Counted from the first letter of the stretch, positions 1 through 8,752 are shown. The stretch is DNA of 28,065 bases from Methylophaga sp. (GCA_013139345.1 WTAY01000041.1:1-28065); one strand, 5' to 3'. The notes: generated by a model not told the origin, from the sequence alone. Numbers and translations are program-made.

Positions 1-958
1 ATTTGAACACTTTACTACTTGTGCTTCCATTTGCCTTCACATGATGAATTTTATAATCAACCACCAGCTTTTGTATTTGATTCAAAGATGACGATAATAA
101 TACATCGATCTCTAGACTCTCACCTAAGTGAATTGTTTTGCTCTTCAAATCAAATGAATTAATTGTAAGCTGTACTTCTTCACTATAACCAAGCAATGGG
201 AAAACCTCTTCCCTCCCCTGTTTGACTAAACTACGTAGTGCATGATGAATAATCCATTGTCGGTCTGGAGAAGCACCTTTTAGCCACTGCTGACATAAAG
301 TAATGACCTTCTCAGGATTATCTTTAGCAATATCATTTAAGTTATTGGCGACTGACTTACGCACATAAAGGCTAGGATCATCTTTTAATTGTTCAAGGAT
401 CGGGAATATAGCATTTGGCTGTTCACAGAATGCGACTAGCCGCTTTCCCCACGGTAATCGTGGACGAATACCTTCGCAAGCCAATCTTCTGACATGCTCA
501 TCAGCATCACGACTCCATTGCAATAGCACCTTATAAGTGAAGTCAAAATGCTGTTCAATAAAAGGACGTATAGCAAACTCAGCTGAGAATAAAGGCGTTA
601 ATTCCTTGAGTACATTCAATGAAACTTCTGGCTGTTCAAGGCCATGCACAGCTACATAATCAATCAAAGGCCATGCTGCAAACCCACTTAATGCATCGCT
701 CTCATCACCCCAATCCCAGTGCAGTTTTACTTGCAGTAGTATTTCAGCTGTTTGTTGAAAATCTTCTGGTAAATAATGTGCTAACACCGCAATCAAATGA
801 TCGACGCGCTGTTTTAATTCCAAATCATCAATTTCTTGTAGCGCTTCATCTCGAAACTGCTGTTGTGGAAAGTCATCGATAATATTAGCAAGAACAGTAC
901 AGATGCGTGACACTGCACCTGTACTTAATCCTGACTTCATTAACTTCTGCTCACTCAT
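1..958 (-). CDS. alkC: AlkC-type DNA alkylation repair glycosylase, 3' end cut by window edge
   Basis: Translating the minus strand from the ATG at 958-956 gives an open frame of 319 codons that runs off the left edge, so the C-terminus is missing. The protein begins MSEQKLMKSG and is helical. Around residues 165-215 it carries the block RRLACEG..RPRLPWGKR, then YVRKSVANNLNDI, which I recognise from the HEAT-repeat AlkC/AlkD alkylation-repair family (COG4335). From about residue 258 the sequence changes to a beta-type segment (VDYKIHHVKANGSTSSKVFK), matching the C-terminal Ig-like domain described for AlkC. The family excises 3-methyladenine-type lesions without base flipping; that activity is inferred from family membership. 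It lies 16 bp after rlmD in the same orientation. There is no clear Shine-Dalgarno, and a perfect inverted repeat covers the start codon. Confidence 0.85.
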   Translation of the reverse strand, partial: MSEQKLMKSGLSTGAVSRICTVLANIIDDFPQQQFRDEALQEIDDLELKQRVDHLIAVLAHYLPEDFQQTAEILLQVKLHWDWGDESDALSGFAAWPLIDYVAVHGLEQPEVSLNVLKELTPLFSAEFAIRPFIEQHFDFTYKVLLQWSRDADEHVRRLACEGIRPRLPWGKRLVAFCEQPNAIFPILEQLKDDPSLYVRKSVANNLNDIAKDNPEKVITLCQQWLKGASPDRQWIIHHALRSLVKQGREEVFPLLGYSEEVQLTINSFDLKSKTIHLGESLEIDVLLSSSLNQIQKLVVDYKIHHVKANGSTSSKVFK

Positions 959-967
959 TCATGAGTG
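952..967. repeat. Perfect 7-bp inverted repeat over the alkC start codon
   Basis: Arms CACTCAT (952-958) and ATGAGTG (961-967) are separated by two bases. The left arm contains the alkC start codon. As RNA the hairpin would hold the start codon in a stem; as DNA it is a 16-bp palindrome that a dimeric regulator could bind. Function is unknown. Confidence 0.4.
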
Positions 968-974
968 CCATTCA

Positions 975-2312
975 TTATTTTTTGATGAATAAGGCAATTG
1001 ATTCAACATGTGTTGTATGTGGGAACATATCCATCACACCTGTTGAAACCAATGTGTAACCATGTTTATTGACCAACTCACCAGCATCACGCGCTAAGGT
1101 TGCAGGGTTACATGACACATAGACCAAACGTTCAGCACCTAATGCTGCCAATTGATGTAATACTTCAAATGCACCACTACGAGGTGGGTCTAATAATATC
1201 TTGTTAAAACCTGCTTTAGCCCACGGGTAATCTTTTAACTCGGTCTGAGTTAGATCTGCTTGTTCAAAAGTCGCATTCCCTAAATCATTTTTGTTGGCAT
1301 TATCTTTGGCATGACGCACTAAGGCTTCATCACCTTCAACACCGACCACTTCGCTGACACGTTTTGCTAATGGCAAAGTGAAATTACCTAAACCACAAAA
1401 TAAATCTAAAATCCGATCATCACTAGACACTTCTAGCAACTCCATCGTACGTTCAATCATCTTCAAGTTAATACCGGCATTAACTTGGGTGAAATCATTC
1501 GGTTCAAAGTCTAACTGCAAGCCTGCTTCTGGTGCATAACTTAGTTGTGGATTTTCAGGCCAAATTGCAGTGACCGTATCAGGTCCACCTGATTGTAGAT
1601 AAATCCATAAGTTATTTTCTTGCCCATAAGCAATCAAAGCCTGTGTATCTTGCTCAGACAAGTCATCAAGGTTTCTGAATATCAACGCAACATGCTCATC
1701 ATCCATCGCCACTTCAATCTGAGCGATACGATTATGTGCATCTAACTTGGCTATCATTTCGCCTAATTCTGCTAAACGAGCACCGACACGTTGGTCTAAG
1801 ACTTCACAATGTTCAAGCACGGCTAAGTACGGTGTACCTTTTTCTCGGAATCCAACCAGCACTCGCTCTTTTTTAGGGACATGTTTGACACCTAAACGTG
1901 CTTTACGACGATAGCCCCATAATGGGCCTCTAAGCGGTTCTAACCAACTCTCAGGTGCCAGCTTACCAAAGTGAGTTAAATGCTCCTCTAAGGTATTCTG
2001 CTTTGTCGCTAATTGAGCTTCTGGCGACATATGCATCAAACTACACCCACCACACACACCAAAGTGCTGACATTTTGCATCAACGCGGTCATCACTTGGG
2101 TTAGCAACAAGTTCTATCGTTTTCGCTTCATCAAATTTGCTATGTTTTTTAGTATAGAGAAATTTAACGGTTTCCCCTGTTAAAGCGCCATCTACAAATA
2201 CTGTTTTACCTTCTATTCTCGCAATACCTCGGCCATCATGTGAAAGCGTTTCAATCAATGCTTCAACAGGATCTTGCGGTAATCTTTGTCTTCTACTGTT
2301 ACGTCGTGCCAT
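975..2312 (-). CDS. rlmD: 23S rRNA (uracil-5-)-methyltransferase RlmD
   Basis: A 445-residue protein of the usual length for RlmD (RumA), which methylates U1939 of 23S rRNA using S-adenosylmethionine. The N-terminus has a basic stretch then a TRAM-like RNA-binding beta domain (about 15-70). Four cysteines for a [4Fe-4S] cluster are visible: C81, C87 and C90 (CQHFGVCGGC) and C169 (EHCEVLD). The methyltransferase domain shows the SAM motif DLFCGLGNFTLPLAK, the LLDPPRSG motif, and YVSCNPATLARD with the catalytic cysteine. In Pseudomonas-type genomes rlmD commonly follows cysM; here ydbH and ydbL stand between them. A terminator hairpin just upstream suggests it starts its own transcript, perhaps including alkC. 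Confidence 0.97.
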   Translation of the reverse strand: MARRNSRRQRLPQDPVEALIETLSHDGRGIARIEGKTVFVDGALTGETVKFLYTKKHSKFDEAKTIELVANPSDDRVDAKCQHFGVCGGCSLMHMSPEAQLATKQNTLEEHLTHFGKLAPESWLEPLRGPLWGYRRKARLGVKHVPKKERVLVGFREKGTPYLAVLEHCEVLDQRVGARLAELGEMIAKLDAHNRIAQIEVAMDDEHVALIFRNLDDLSEQDTQALIAYGQENNLWIYLQSGGPDTVTAIWPENPQLSYAPEAGLQLDFEPNDFTQVNAGINLKMIERTMELLEVSSDDRILDLFCGLGNFTLPLAKRVSEVVGVEGDEALVRHAKDNANKNDLGNATFEQADLTQTELKDYPWAKAGFNKILLDPPRSGAFEVLHQLAALGAERLVYVSCNPATLARDAGELVNKHGYTLVSTGVMDMFPHTTHVESIALFIKK

Positions 2313-2334
2313 CTATGTTTTCTCTACTGTGTTC

Positions 2335-2376
2335 AAAACTAGAAAATCTAGCAATGTATCTTTCTCATTGCTAGAT
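2335..2376 (-). terminator. Hairpin terminator after ydbL-like gene
   Basis: An 11-bp perfect stem (arms 2346-2356 and 2366-2376, ATCTAGCAATG and its complement) has a 9-nt loop. Read on the minus strand it is followed by TTTCTAGTTTTG, a broken U-rich tail. It sits 28 bp after the ydbL-like stop codon and before rlmD, so it probably ends the upstream transcript. Confidence 0.7.
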
Positions 2377-2404
2377 CTTAACTTTAGGGATATTAAAATT
2401 ACTT

Positions 2405-3007
2405 TTATTTTTGTTGCCATGCTCCACCACTTTGGAACCACCAGCCACTTGTAGCCTTACTCACCCAACGACGAGCAAAAGTTGCTTGAATATCAGCTTT
2501 CCATTCTGGGTGTCCATTTGCTCTAGCAATCTCTGCATACAGTGCATTTCGATCTTTATTTTCGTCTGCAACCAAACCTTTCACTTTATTTCTGTCTTTT
2601 AAGGCAATCGCTTTTGCATCTCTTACTGTCACTAAACCGTCTTCTGTTAGGCCGACAGCCCCACTACTATAGTGAGGCTTTAAACTCGCATGGCGAGACT
2701 TCATTTTGTCCTGAATAGCATTAACCGCTGGCGAACTAATATTCAAGTTCACTTCTGCTGAAGCTGGTGATACCAACCAGTTTAAGATAGTTAGTGCCAT
2801 GTGTTGTCGTTCATTTAACTTAATACTGCTTTGCTCTTCTGGCATAGATTTATCGTTAGATTCTGTTGATGCCGGTCCCCATACATCTTCAATAATACGA
2901 TCAGCAGCCTTTTCAGCTGCAGCAGCAGGAAAATAAATATTAATTGTCACGCACGAAACAAGCATTAAACCTGCTGCACTACCTGTTAACCATCTTAAAA
3001 ACTTCAT
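2405..3007 (-). CDS. YdbL-like DUF1318 protein with lipobox
   Basis: A 200-residue exported protein. The N-terminus has a positively charged start, a hydrophobic stretch and the lipobox LVSC with C19 as the lipidated residue. The mature sequence starts CVTINIYFPAAAAEKAAD and continues IIEDVWG. The C-terminal half (about 85-180) has the DUF1318 pattern, including ALKDRNKVKGLVADENKDRNALYAEIARANG, as in YdbL. In E. coli ydbH, ynbE and ydbL form one operon; YdbH and the lipoprotein YnbE bridge the envelope for phospholipid transport, and YdbL modulates the complex. Here the gene lies 23 bp after ydbH and there is no room for a separate ynbE. The lipidated N-terminus may take over the YnbE part; this is inference. 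A terminator follows. Confidence 0.82.
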   Translation of the reverse strand: MKFLRWLTGSAAGLMLVSCVTINIYFPAAAAEKAADRIIEDVWGPASTESNDKSMPEEQSSIKLNERQHMALTILNWLVSPASAEVNLNISSPAVNAIQDKMKSRHASLKPHYSSGAVGLTEDGLVTVRDAKAIALKDRNKVKGLVADENKDRNALYAEIARANGHPEWKADIQATFARRWVSKATSGWWFQSGGAWQQK

Positions 3008-3030
3008 AACTGCTCCTAATTTATTCCACT

Positions 3031-5094
3031 TTATTTAATTACTGGCCCTGAACTCTCACTCACTGCTTTTAAGCGTTCAATCAAATCAGGCCAATCAACC
3101 CGTCGAGTATAGCCCACTACATTAATTCTTGGCGGTAATCCACCACCTTTAACAATGTAATAGCCCTGCTTTGCATCGCCGACTCCTGACATTTCACAAA
3201 TGTCATTACGCAATTTACAGCTTAGACCCAAACGTTGGTATGAAAAATCCTCAAAGAAGCGTAAAAAACTTCGTTGCAGAACACCTGCAGCGCCACCACC
3301 GATTTGCGATAGATTATCTACCGCTTTTTGACTTATCTTGCGACGACTTTTATCACCTTCTGGTGTAGCAAACTTGGCATCAAAATAAACGGGCTGCCAG
3401 TTAGATAACCGAAAGTTAGTCACTTTTCCATCCAGTTTTCCTGTAATTTTACCAAAATCGAATGTTTGAGTAAGTACTTCTAGGTTTAGCCCCTTCATAT
3501 CAATATTTGCCTGAAGTTGAGGCAATGATCCAAAAGGTTTATCTAAGCGTAAATCACGAATAATGGTTACTCCTTCGAATAACTTCACCTTTAAGGCCCC
3601 ATCAACTTCAACCTTATGATCCGCATAACTCACGTGAGGAATAATGCCCGATAATTTGCCGTGCATTAAAGGCCACTCTAATGCCGCACTTAGCGATTCC
3701 ATAGAAATAGGTGTTAATGCTCCTTCAAACGTCCATTCCAGATTGTCATCACCCGGATTATGTAAACTAAAATTATTTAGCTGTAACTCACCATCTAATA
3801 TCGGTAATAACCAAGGTTCTTCTAATGCAAGGGAAGAGTTTTGTACATTCGCTCTAATCGTTGACTTACCTAGAGGAATTGCATACACATACGCATTTTG
3901 CCAATTTAATGCTAAGGATTTAACGTGTTCATAATTTGACCATGCTAATGTTCCCGATACATCATCAATACCAAAACGTTGTGCTTGGTCATCAACAAAG
4001 ACCTTATCGAAGCCTACGGATAGATGATAATTAGCTGCCTGCTTTTCATACTGGAAGTCAACACTCCCTGCTAACTCCATATTATCTAATGCGGTACCGA
4101 CAACAAAAGGTTGGATCCATATAGGGTATAACTTAGTAAGCTCTGATTTTCCCACTTCAATTTTCACGTTGTTAATTTGAGAGAAGGACGCACTTCCACT
4201 TGCTTTAATATCTGTAATATTTTCTTGCGTTACTTCGGCATGGCTAACACTAATTTCTTCTTTATCTTGCAACCATTGACCTTGAGCATTTATTTTTAAC
4301 GGTGTCTCACTCAGGTCTAAAAATATAGGGTCGACATACGCTTGACCAGCTGTAGTAGCAACGTCTATTTTCCATTGCCAACCCTGTTGCACTCGCTCGG
4401 CCTCAATAGCCCATGTACTCGCTAGCCCTTCACTAACGTAAAGTCCCTCACTATCACTGACATTAACTTCCTTACTTACTAAGTCTAACTCTAGTGCATT
4501 CAGTTGGTTTGCCTGACCAAATAAATCAAGATCCAATTTCAAGTCACCTTCAATACTCCAATTGGCTAGTACTTTAAGTTGATCTGGCTGTAAATAAGGG
4601 GAAAGAAAGTTAATGAGTGATGATAATTGCAGTTGAGGTGTATCGGCAAATAGCTTCCATTTATCGTGTTTAATAATAAATGTGACAGAAAAGAAGGCTG
4701 AGGCTAAGTTTAGGTTTTCAATTTCAAGTTTATACTTTTCATCACCGGGTAGTGCTTCCAGTTCAAAGTCGAGCTTTTGTAGACCCAGTTCTTTTTGATG
4801 AAAGCTAATGTGTCCTCGTGAACACATATACTTTTCAGAGACAATCAGTAATTCTTTACAGTTAAGCTTTATCTTTTTAATGTTGCCTATCGGCTGGGCT
4901 AATTGCACACTATCTGCTGAAGCAGTAAAGCCTATTCCTTTCGCAGTTAATGTCATATCAACTTTCAGGTTTTGGGCATTCATATCTTCAAAAGACCATT
5001 GCCCAATCGACACGTTCACACTGTTATTTGCTGTGCCAATGGCTGGTATCACAAACAAAATAAACGAGATTAAAAACCTCACTACTTGCCACAT
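3031..5094 (-). CDS. ydbH: YdbH family intermembrane phospholipid transport protein
   Basis: A large (687 residues from the chosen start) envelope protein made almost wholly of beta-type sequence after one N-terminal hydrophobic segment (MWQVVRFLISFILFVIPAIG). This fits YdbH, an inner-membrane-anchored AsmA/TamB-like bridge of the periplasm. The conserved C-terminal part contains LDGKVTNFRLSNWQPVYFDA, the RRKISQKAVDNLSQIGGG segment and FFEDFSYQRLGLSCKLRNDIC. A longer frame starts at 5145, but its first 17 residues lie inside cysM and precede the hydrophobic anchor. I therefore prefer the ATG at 5094-5092, one base after the cysM stop. The adjacent ydbL-like gene supports the identification. 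Confidence 0.85.
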   Translation of the reverse strand: MWQVVRFLISFILFVIPAIGTANNSVNVSIGQWSFEDMNAQNLKVDMTLTAKGIGFTASADSVQLAQPIGNIKKIKLNCKELLIVSEKYMCSRGHISFHQKELGLQKLDFELEALPGDEKYKLEIENLNLASAFFSVTFIIKHDKWKLFADTPQLQLSSLINFLSPYLQPDQLKVLANWSIEGDLKLDLDLFGQANQLNALELDLVSKEVNVSDSEGLYVSEGLASTWAIEAERVQQGWQWKIDVATTAGQAYVDPIFLDLSETPLKINAQGQWLQDKEEISVSHAEVTQENITDIKASGSASFSQINNVKIEVGKSELTKLYPIWIQPFVVGTALDNMELAGSVDFQYEKQAANYHLSVGFDKVFVDDQAQRFGIDDVSGTLAWSNYEHVKSLALNWQNAYVYAIPLGKSTIRANVQNSSLALEEPWLLPILDGELQLNNFSLHNPGDDNLEWTFEGALTPISMESLSAALEWPLMHGKLSGIIPHVSYADHKVEVDGALKVKLFEGVTIIRDLRLDKPFGSLPQLQANIDMKGLNLEVLTQTFDFGKITGKLDGKVTNFRLSNWQPVYFDAKFATPEGDKSRRKISQKAVDNLSQIGGGAAGVLQRSFLRFFEDFSYQRLGLSCKLRNDICEMSGVGDAKQGYYIVKGGGLPPRINVVGYTRRVDWPDLIERLKAVSESSGPVIK

Positions 5095-5095
5095 A

Positions 5096-5983
5096 TTATT
5101 CTGCAGGGAAGACACCTGTTGATAGGTAACGATCACCTCGATCACAAATAATGCTCACAATAACCGCATTCTCAACCTGCTCAGATAATCGTAAAGCAGC
5201 AGCAACAGCACCACCTGATGACACACCACAGAATATTCCTTCTTCTGTTGCTAGTCGTCGCATCGTATCTTCGGCAACGTCTTGCTCCATTTCAATCATG
5301 CTATCCACACGTTCTGCTTCAAAAATGGTCGGTAGATATTCTTTCGGCCAACGACGAATACCGGGAATGCTGGCACCATCAACAGGTTCGACACCGACAA
5401 TTTGAATGTCTTGGTTTTGTTCTTTTAAATAACGCGATGTCCCCATAATGGTCCCTGTCGTGCCCATAGCACTGACAAAATGAGTAATTTCGCCGTCTGT
5501 ATCACGCCAGATCTCAGGCCCTGTTGTTTGATAATGGGATAGAGGATTATCAAAATTAGCAAACTGGTTGAGTACTTTCCCTTCACCTTTCTTTTCCATC
5601 TCTAGGGCTAAATCGCGAGCAGCTTCCATCCCTTCAGTTAAGATAATCTCGGCACCATAAGCACGCATAGATGCACGACGCTCGCTACTCATATTCTTAG
5701 GCATCAGCAATATCATTTTATAGCCTAATATGGCCGCCACCATTGCCAATGCAATACCTGTATTGCCACTTGTTGCTTCGATCAGTGTATCGCCAGGTTT
5801 AATATCACCTCGTGCTTGTGCTTCGCTGATCATGCTCATAACAGGGCGATCTTTAACCGACCCTGCTGGATTGTTACCCTCTAATTTAACAAGAATGGTA
5901 TTACTTGTATTGCCCGGCAGGCGTTGTAACCTAACTAATGGCGTATTACCAATAAAGGCTTCAATTGTTGGGTAGTGTTTCAT
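5096..5983 (-). CDS. cysM: Cysteine synthase B (O-acetylserine sulfhydrylase B)
   Basis: A 295-residue PLP enzyme that makes cysteine from O-acetylserine and sulfide, or S-sulfocysteine from thiosulfate in the CysM branch. Visible landmarks are NTPLVRLQRL near the N-terminus, KLEGNNPAGSVKDRP with the PLP lysine K44, the substrate loop EATSGNTGIALAM, the phosphate-binding GTTGTIMGTSRYL, and CGVSSGGAVAAAL near the C-terminus. Length and the ending CDRGDRYLSTGVF favour CysM over the longer CysK. It follows acpS by one base and is followed by ydbH after one base, so it is almost certainly co-transcribed with both. The order pdxJ-acpS-cysM is common in gammaproteobacteria related to Pseudomonas. 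Confidence 0.95.
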   Translation of the reverse strand: MKHYPTIEAFIGNTPLVRLQRLPGNTSNTILVKLEGNNPAGSVKDRPVMSMISEAQARGDIKPGDTLIEATSGNTGIALAMVAAILGYKMILLMPKNMSSERRASMRAYGAEIILTEGMEAARDLALEMEKKGEGKVLNQFANFDNPLSHYQTTGPEIWRDTDGEITHFVSAMGTTGTIMGTSRYLKEQNQDIQIVGVEPVDGASIPGIRRWPKEYLPTIFEAERVDSMIEMEQDVAEDTMRRLATEEGIFCGVSSGGAVAAALRLSEQVENAVIVSIICDRGDRYLSTGVFPAE

Positions 5984-5984
5984 C

Positions 5985-6365
5985 TTATCGCTCCATCAGA
6001 GTTACAAAAGCAACGGCGTAGTCTTTTTCATCGCTTAGGCTAATCATACTCCGGCCAATATTAAGTTCAGTTAGCAACTCAAGGCCCTGCTTTAAAAACT
6101 GTAGTTCAGGTTTTCCATTTTGATCGTTTGATACTTCGATATGGCGCAAACTCAACCCATCTCGAAATCCTGTACCTAATGCCTTAGCTGCCGCTTCTTT
6201 AGCAGCAAAACGTTTTGCTAAAAAACCTGCTTGGTTCTTAGTTTTTTGAAACCTTGTAAATTCAGCATCACTCAAAATTCGCAACGCAATTTTATCGCCA
6301 TACTTATCAAGTAATGTTTGGATGCGTGGAATATGAACTAAATCAGTTCCAATACCAAAAATCAT
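5985..6365 (-). CDS. acpS: Holo-[acyl-carrier-protein] synthase
   Basis: A 126-residue phosphopantetheinyl transferase that moves the 4'-phosphopantetheine arm of CoA to the serine of acyl carrier protein. The N-terminal motif GIGTDLVHIPRI supplies the magnesium-binding aspartate, and FLAKRFAAKEAAAKALGTG supplies the second metal-binding glutamate and CoA contacts. Length is normal for AcpS. Its start overlaps the pdxJ stop by 4 bp, the conserved pdxJ-acpS arrangement, which points to translational coupling. Confidence 0.97.
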   Translation of the reverse strand: MIFGIGTDLVHIPRIQTLLDKYGDKIALRILSDAEFTRFQKTKNQAGFLAKRFAAKEAAAKALGTGFRDGLSLRHIEVSNDQNGKPELQFLKQGLELLTELNIGRSMISLSDEKDYAVAFVTLMER

Positions 6366-7093
6366 CCGCGGCGAGCTTCTATCATCAACTGTTTCATTTC
6401 TCGTACTGCTGATTGAAAACCAGTAAAGACTGAGCGTGCCACAATAGCATGACCGATATTCAACTCAACAATATTAGGAATTTCGGCGATCTTATCAACA
6501 TTATGATAATTAAGGCCATGTCCTGCATTTACCTGTAAACCAAGGTTATGAGCATATTCCACTGCACTAATAATTGTTTGCAATTCATGCTCAGCTTCAG
6601 CAGGTGTTTCAGCATCGGCATAGCGGCCTGTATGTAATTCAATTACCGGTGCGCCACATTCTACTGAGGCATCAATTTGCTTAAAGTCAGGGTCGATAAA
6701 TAATGACACGATGACATTAGATTCGGCCATACGTTGACAGGCACCTTTCATTTTAGAAAGCTGCCCTGCTATTTCTAAGCCGCCTTCTGTCGTTAACTCT
6801 TCGCGTTTCTCTGGCACCAAACAACAATCAGCTGGCAGATACTTTTCAGCCATTGCTAACATCTCGTCTGTGACCGCCATTTCAAGGTTCATTTTAGTTT
6901 GCAAAATATCCGATAACATTGCCACGTCGCGTTCTTGAATATGTCGACGATCTTCACGAAGATGCAGAGTAATCCCATCTGCACCCGCTTGTTCCGCTTC
7001 AATAGCAGCTTGAATAGGATCAGGATAACGAGTCCCGCGGGCCTGTCTTAACGTTGCAATATGATCAATGTTCACGCCTAAATAAATTGCCAT
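6362..7093 (-). CDS. pdxJ: Pyridoxine 5'-phosphate synthase
   Basis: A 243-residue TIM-barrel enzyme for the last ring-closing step of the DXP-dependent vitamin B6 pathway, joining 3-amino-2-oxopropyl phosphate and 1-deoxyxylulose 5-phosphate. Recognisable segments are LGVNIDHIATLRQARGTRYPDP at the N-terminus, GADGITLHLREDRRHI, LEMAVTDEM, CLVPEKREELTTEGGL, ELHTGRYA, and VNAGHGLNYHNV with ELNIGHAIVARS near the C-terminus. These hold the known active-site glutamate and histidines. Placed between recO (16 bp) and acpS (4-bp overlap), as in most gammaproteobacteria. Its product PLP is the cofactor of the nearby CysM. Confidence 0.98.
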   Translation of the reverse strand: MAIYLGVNIDHIATLRQARGTRYPDPIQAAIEAEQAGADGITLHLREDRRHIQERDVAMLSDILQTKMNLEMAVTDEMLAMAEKYLPADCCLVPEKREELTTEGGLEIAGQLSKMKGACQRMAESNVIVSLFIDPDFKQIDASVECGAPVIELHTGRYADAETPAEAEHELQTIISAVEYAHNLGLQVNAGHGLNYHNVDKIAEIPNIVELNIGHAIVARSVFTGFQSAVREMKQLMIEARRG

Positions 7094-7109
7094 CTATTTT
7101 CTAATCCTA

Positions 7110-7823
7110 TTAATTCGCATACTGCTGTAACTGGGCAAATAATTGCCGGCTTTGTAATGGTTTGCCACCCAAATAAAAATGTATCACGGATCGCATTAGG
7201 TGTTTAATTTCTAACAAACTTTCTTTATCAAAATCACATTCCGTGATTAAGTGCCGTAAACTACGTCCTGATATTGAGGCTTCTTTCACACCATCATACC
7301 AGTGATATAACCCAGTATCAGGCCGATAAAAATAACGTTTATTTTCGTCTATTTCTTGTTCAGTTTCTACTTCATGGTCAAGTACCAAACCATATCCCAA
7401 GCTGTTTAATAATCGTTTTTCAAATAAGCGTAATTGTATTTCTGTATTATCGTCATCTTGTAGATGGAACAGTACATTCTGATACGCTGTAAAAATCTCA
7501 GCTTCTGGTAGGTTTAATGGTAAGAGTTTCACCATCAATTCATTAATATATAGCCCACATAATGCTGAATTTGCTTGCAAAATGTAGCGTGGTTTATCAA
7601 CTTCAGCTGCTGTAAGCGTCTGTAAGTCACCACGACCAATCCAACTTAATAATAAGGGTTGATAGAGTTGTAATATTCCTGACTGACTGCGTTTTTTAGA
7701 ACGTACGCCTTTTGCAACTAAACTAACTCGCCCAAACTGCTCACTAAACACATCGAGTAATAAGCTCGTTTCACGGTAAGGCCGTTGATGCAAGACAAAG
7801 GCAGGAGTTAGTTCTGCATTCAA
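7110..7823 (-). CDS. recO: DNA repair protein RecO
   Basis: A 237-residue recombination mediator that helps RecR load RecA on SSB-coated single-stranded DNA and anneals strands in the RecFOR pathway. The N-terminal OB-fold carries AFVLHQRPYRETSLLLDVF and GRVSLVAKGVRSKKR, both typical of RecO, followed by LQLYQPLLLSWIGRGDLQTL. The C-terminal half is helical (ELMVKLLPLNLPEAEIF..). I see no cysteine zinc motif of the type found in some RecO proteins. Position between era (11 bp) and pdxJ (16 bp) is the standard one. Confidence 0.96.
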   Translation of the reverse strand: MNAELTPAFVLHQRPYRETSLLLDVFSEQFGRVSLVAKGVRSKKRSQSGILQLYQPLLLSWIGRGDLQTLTAAEVDKPRYILQANSALCGLYINELMVKLLPLNLPEAEIFTAYQNVLFHLQDDDNTEIQLRLFEKRLLNSLGYGLVLDHEVETEQEIDENKRYFYRPDTGLYHWYDGVKEASISGRSLRHLITECDFDKESLLEIKHLMRSVIHFYLGGKPLQSRQLFAQLQQYAN

Positions 7824-7834
7824 GTCAGAAAACC

Positions 7835-8752
7835 TTATAACTCGTCGTTATAACCTAAGTTTTTCAACATACGCTCATTATCACCCCAGCCTTCCCGCAC
7901 TTTCACCCATAAGCGTAAAAATACTTTTTTATCAAACAAGGTTTGCATTTCAATTCGGGCATCTCTACCTACTGATTTTAATAGCGCACCTTTTTTACCG
8001 ATAACAATTGATTTCTGACCATCACGTTCAACATAGATAACAGCACCAATACGGTAAAGCTTATCTTCATCATCAAACTGTTCAATTTCAACCGTAATGG
8101 AATAAGGTAATTCTTGTCCTAAATGGCGGAATAATTGTTCTCGCACCAGTTCAGCAGCCAAGAAGCGGGAACTACGATCAGTAAACTGATCTGCAGGAAA
8201 GATTAACTCACCATCAGGCATGAGCTTTTTAATCTCACCCTCTAACTGATCAAGGTTAACCCCTTTTCTAGCCGAGATGGGTAATACATGACTAAACTCA
8301 AACTCTGCTGATAATTTCTCAATATGAGGTAATAGCTCTTCTTTATCAGCCAACTTATCGACTTTATTGATAACTAAAATAACAGGTGCTTTAGCACTTT
8401 TTTTGATTCGCTCTAATACATGCTCATCTTCTTCAGTCCAGTTCATGCCATCAACAACAAATAAAATCACATCCACATCATTAATGGATGATGCCGCAGC
8501 ACGATTCATATAACGATTCATCGCTCGCTTATCACTAATATGAATACCTGGCGTATCAACGTAAATCAGCTGGCTATCATCTGTCGTTTTCACACCTAAA
8601 ATACGGTGCCGCGTGGTTTGTGGACGACGAGAAGTAATGCATAACTTCTGCCCTAAAACACGATTAATTAATGTTGACTTACCCACATTTGGACGGCCAA
8701 TAATCGCAACATAACCGGATTTAAATCCGAGCTCAGATATAGTATCAGTCAT
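7835..8752 (-). CDS. era: GTPase Era
   Basis: A 305-residue essential GTPase that binds 16S rRNA near its 3' end and helps 30S assembly. The GTPase domain shows the P-loop GRPNVGKS (19-26), the switch I region with RRPQTTRHRI, G3 DTPG (66-69), and G4 NKVD. The C-terminal KH domain (about 220-290) has VIGKKGALLKSVGRDAR, the RNA-binding GxxG motif. Its start overlaps the rnc stop by 4 bp (ATGA-type overlap). This rnc-era coupling is widely conserved and links two genes of ribosomal RNA maturation. Confidence 0.98.
   Translation of the reverse strand: MTDTISELGFKSGYVAIIGRPNVGKSTLINRVLGQKLCITSRRPQTTRHRILGVKTTDDSQLIYVDTPGIHISDKRAMNRYMNRAAASSINDVDVILFVVDGMNWTEEDEHVLERIKKSAKAPVILVINKVDKLADKEELLPHIEKLSAEFEFSHVLPISARKGVNLDQLEGEIKKLMPDGELIFPADQFTDRSSRFLAAELVREQLFRHLGQELPYSITVEIEQFDDEDKLYRIGAVIYVERDGQKSIVIGKKGALLKSVGRDARIEMQTLFDKKVFLRLWVKVREGWGDNERMLKNLGYNDEL

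Noticed and set aside
619..882. Plus-strand open frame of 87 codons
   Set aside because: It lies antisense to the alkC-like gene, whose translation is clearly family-like; the plus frame has low-complexity, histidine-rich content and no recognisable motif.
5095..5145. Longer N-terminus for ydbH
   Set aside because: These 17 codons sit inside cysM and precede the hydrophobic anchor; the ATG at 5094 gives a conventional membrane-anchored start.
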